From positions 1 to 6,692 of the forward strand of contig JAFQGN010000337.1 of assembly GCA_017398245.1 (NCBI GenBank): a DNA stretch of 6,692 nucleotides. The letters run 5' to 3'. A program made the position numbers and the translations under genes. Under the pieces are notes generated by a model. The model saw only the letters and a program-made list of their open reading frames with translations. It searched no databases and was not told where the DNA came from. How positions within the stretch are numbered: position 1 is the stretch's first letter; every line of letters begins with the position of its first letter. This stretch comes from Clostridia bacterium. Its GTDB lineage: Bacteria > Bacillota_A > Clostridia > Christensenellales > Aristaeellaceae. Shown here one piece after another: positions 4,514 to 6,692 of this stretch.

Positions 4514-6610
4514 ATGCGCCTGCTGGACAGGTATATACCGAGAGATTTTTCCTCGCTGGAGGATTTTTATAAAAATTACGAGCTACACGTGCCGCAAAGG
4601 TTCAACTTTGCCATGGACGTGATGGACGAGTACGCCCGCCTTGCGCCTTCTCAGCGCGCGATGATCTGGGTGGGCAACGACGGGAGCGAGCGCACGTTCA
4701 GCTTTGCCGATATCAAACTGCTTTCGGACAAGGCTGCGCGCGTGTTTCTGAACGCGGGCGTGGGAAAGGGCGACAGGGTGCTTCTGCTGCTCAAGAGAAG
4801 ATGGCAGTACTGGATCGCGGCGCTGGGCTTGATGAAGATCGGCGCGGTGCAGATCCCCGCCACGGCGCAGCTGATGGCCAAGGATATCGTGTACCGTCTT
4901 GACGCGGCGGAAGTGAAGATGACCGTGTGCGTGGGCGAAGACGAGGTGCTCGGGCACGTGGCCGAGGCGGTGAAAAACTCCAGGACCTGCCGCATCGCCG
5001 CCTGTACCGACGGCGCGCACGATGGCTTTGCCGATTTCGATCGCTTGCTGGAGGAAGCCGAGCCCTATGCGCCGGAGACGTATCCCAACGAAAACGGCGA
5101 TATCATGCTGATGTACTTCACCTCCGGCACCACCGGCATGCCCAAAATGGTGGCGCACGATTTTGTGTACCCGCTGGGACATACCATCACCGGCGCGTAC
5201 TGGCATAATCTGGACGACAGCTCCATCCACCTGACCACGGCGGATTCCGGCTGGGCCAAGTGCGGCTGGGGCAAGTTCTACGGCCAGTGGACGGCCGGCG
5301 CGACCCAGTTCATCTACGATTTTGACCGCTTCCATGCCGCGGATCTTCTGGAAGTGATGGCGAAATATAAGGTCACCAGCTTCTGCGCGCCGCCGACCAT
5401 TTACCGCTACCTCATCAAAGAGGACATGGCGGCGTACGATCTGAGCGCGCTCAAATGGGCCACGGCTGCGGGCGAGCCGCTCAACCCGGAGGTCTTCCGC
5501 CAGTTCAGGGAGGCCACGGGCGTTTCGATCCGCGAAGGGTTCGGCCAGACGGAGAGCGTGCCGCTGCTGCTCACGCCCAAGTGGATGGAGGCAAGGCCGG
5601 GCTCTGTGGGCAAGCCCTCGCCGCATGTGAAGATCCGCCTGGTCAACGAGGAAGGGCGCGAGACTCTGCCCGGCGAAGAGGGCGAGATCTGCGTGGATAT
5701 TTCCCAGGGGCGCCCGGCGGGCATCTTCATGGGCTACTATAAGGACGAGGCGCGCACGGACGAGGTGTTCGCCGGCGGCCTGTATCATACGGGCGACAAG
5801 GCCTGGCGCGATGAGGACGGATATTTCTGGTTCATTGGCCGCAGCGACGATGTGATCAAATCCTCCGGCTACCGGATCGGCCCGTTTGAGGTGGAATCGG
5901 CGCTGGTCGGGCATCCGGCGGTCGTGGAATGCGCGGTGACGGGCGTTCCGGACCCGGACAGGGGCCAGATCGTGAAGGCGACGGTCATTCTGGCTAAGGG
6001 GTACGAGCCCTCGCCGGAGCTGGCCAAGGAGCTGCAGCGGCATGTGAAAAAGGTGACCGCGCCGTACAAATACCCGCGCATCGTGGAATTTGTGAGCGAG
6101 CTTCCCAAGACGGTTTCGGGCAAGATCCAGCGCAAAATGCTGCGCGAGGCCGACGCGGGCAAGGACGTCGCGCGCGTGGAGCTGCGCGAGATCACGATGG
6201 AGAACTTTGCAGCATGCGCCGCGCTGACCGCGCCGGATGCGCAGGCCGGGCTTGCGCCTGAGGTGAGCTACTGCATCGCACAGGCGTTTGCCGACAGGGT
6301 AAGCGTGCCGCGGGCCGTGTATGCGGGCAGCAGCCTGATCGGCTTTGTGATGTACCGCTACGACAGCGTGGAAAAATGCGGCGTGATCTCCCGCCTGATG
6401 ATCGACACCCGCTACCAGCGCAACGGCTTTGGCCGCGAGGTGATGCAGGCCGCCGTGCTTGAACTGCGCGCGCAGCCGGGCATCGAGCGCGTGCGCACAT
6501 GGTACCGGGGCGAAAACAACGTGGCTGGCCGTCTGTGCGAACGCGCGGGCTTTGCGCCGACGGGCGAACTGACCCCCGCCGGCGAGAGGATCTGCGAGAT
6601 GCGGGTGTGA
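4514..6610 (+). CDS. AMP-forming acyl-CoA synthetase (medium-chain type) fused to a C-terminal GNAT acetyltransferase, 698 aa
   Basis: The N-terminal part (1 to about 545) should activate a carboxylic acid with ATP to an acyl-adenylate and then an acyl-CoA. Motifs in order: P-loop YFTSGTTGMPK (201-211), GFGQTE (342-347), YHTGD (424-428), hinge region GRSDDVIKSSGYR (442-454) and A10 PKTVSGKIQR (531-540) with catalytic Lys537. Overall similarity is to medium/branched-chain synthetases rather than Acs proper; the exact acid is unknown. After a linker of about 10 residues, 555-698 form a GNAT: ELREITMENF start, GFVMYRYD (610-617), SRLMIDTRYQRNGFG with the acetyl-CoA loop Q-R-N-G-F-G (635-640), and an AGRLCERAGF (671-680) C-terminal helix. 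This GNAT resembles the spermine/spermidine (diamine) acetyltransferase type. Usual synthetases of this class end near 550 aa, so this is a true extension with no frameshift. No signal peptide or membrane segment is seen; it is likely cytoplasmic. The upstream XRE-cupin gene is the likely regulator. Confidence 0.94.
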   Translation: MRLLDRYIPRDFSSLEDFYKNYELHVPQRFNFAMDVMDEYARLAPSQRAMIWVGNDGSERTFSFADIKLLSDKAARVFLNAGVGKGDRVLLLLKRRWQYWIAALGLMKIGAVQIPATAQLMAKDIVYRLDAAEVKMTVCVGEDEVLGHVAEAVKNSRTCRIAACTDGAHDGFADFDRLLEEAEPYAPETYPNENGDIMLMYFTSGTTGMPKMVAHDFVYPLGHTITGAYWHNLDDSSIHLTTADSGWAKCGWGKFYGQWTAGATQFIYDFDRFHAADLLEVMAKYKVTSFCAPPTIYRYLIKEDMAAYDLSALKWATAAGEPLNPEVFRQFREATGVSIREGFGQTESVPLLLTPKWMEARPGSVGKPSPHVKIRLVNEEGRETLPGEEGEICVDISQGRPAGIFMGYYKDEARTDEVFAGGLYHTGDKAWRDEDGYFWFIGRSDDVIKSSGYRIGPFEVESALVGHPAVVECAVTGVPDPDRGQIVKATVILAKGYEPSPELAKELQRHVKKVTAPYKYPRIVEFVSELPKTVSGKIQRKMLREADAGKDVARVELREITMENFAACAALTAPDAQAGLAPEVSYCIAQAFADRVSVPRAVYAGSSLIGFVMYRYDSVEKCGVISRLMIDTRYQRNGFGREVMQAAVLELRAQPGIERVRTWYRGENNVAGRLCERAGFAPTGELTPAGERICEMRV
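6176..6607 (+). other. GNAT domain within the fusion protein
   Basis: Codons 555-698 of the fusion encode a full-length (about 144 aa) GNAT fold that would be a complete small protein by itself. There is no Shine-Dalgarno before the internal ATG (codon 562), and the reading frame is continuous from the synthetase domain, so separate translation is not supported. Confidence 0.85.
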
Positions 6611-6625
6611 GCTTAAGTTGTGCAA

Positions 6626-6692
6626 TGGGGCTATGCTGGGGCTCTGCCCCAGACCCCGCTTAAGGGAATGATTCCCTTAAGAATCCTCAATA
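6626..6692 (+). repeat. Multi-hairpin intergenic repeat, copy 3, cut by the window edge
   Basis: It starts 15 bases after the synthetase stop and has the orientation of copy 1. A GGGG (6627-6630)/CCCC (6654-6657) clamp encloses hairpin A CTGGGGC (6636-6642)/GCCCCAG (6646-6652) with loop TCT. Hairpin B is CTTAAGGGAA (6659-6668)/TTCCCTTAAG (6672-6681), a perfect 10-bp stem with loop TGA. The tail GAATCCTCAATA resembles the first arm of hairpin C in the other copies; the second arm should lie just outside the window. No U-run follows. Confidence 0.85.

Noticed and set aside
6122..6200. Assembly frameshift joining separate synthetase and GNAT genes
   Set aside because: The frame is continuous with consistent codon use, no stop or Shine-Dalgarno remnant lies at the junction, and the linker is a plausible length; raw reads would settle it, but the sequence gives no sign of error.
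4583..6625. 680-codon open frame on the minus strand opposite the synthetase fusion
   Set aside because: Rich in R, H, A and G with no domain signature; an antisense by-product of the codon usage of the real gene.

Overview
The window reads as chromosome from a GC-rich member of the Clostridia (Firmicutes), probably a gut-type anaerobe. Support: strong Shine-Dalgarno sites (AGGAGGT type), sigma-A-like promoters, a clostridial-style GH13 alpha-glycosidase and glycogen phosphorylase, and GC-rich hairpin repeats between genes. I cannot name the genus from sequence alone.

Left part (1-3350, minus strand): a two-gene glycogen/maltodextrin operon. glgP (glycogen phosphorylase, 815 aa) comes first, from a clear extended -10 promoter at 3437-3466. 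Its TAA stop overlaps by one base the ATG of a GH13 alpha-glycosidase, whose first 301 residues are in the window and whose catalytic triad lies beyond the left edge. Phosphorolysis of outer glucan chains by GlgP and hydrolysis or debranching by the GH13 enzyme form a natural pair in cytoplasmic glycogen use.

Middle (3351-3683): a divergent intergenic region carrying the glgP promoter and, about 200 bp away, a near-consensus sigma-A promoter (TTGTCA-17-TATACT) that drives the rightward genes.

Right part (3684-6610, plus strand): a 184-aa XRE-type helix-turn-helix/cupin regulator, then a 698-aa protein that joins a complete AMP-forming acyl-CoA synthetase (medium-chain type) to a complete C-terminal GNAT acetyltransferase. 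The regulator probably senses a small ligand, perhaps an acid or CoA-related metabolite, and controls the synthetase-acetyltransferase. The fusion suggests that the acyl-CoA made by the first domain is used by the second, or that the GNAT acylates the synthetase in cis. This fusion is the most interesting protein in the window.

Three copies of a multi-hairpin intergenic repeat are present: two in inverted orientation between regulator and synthetase (4241-4324 and 4408-4487) and one after the synthetase (from 6626 to the right edge). Each copy has a GC-rich hairpin with a 3-nt loop, an AAGGG/CCCTT hairpin and a short third hairpin (the third is cut by the edge in the last copy). Stems are kept while their bases change, so they look like structured REP/MITE-like elements.
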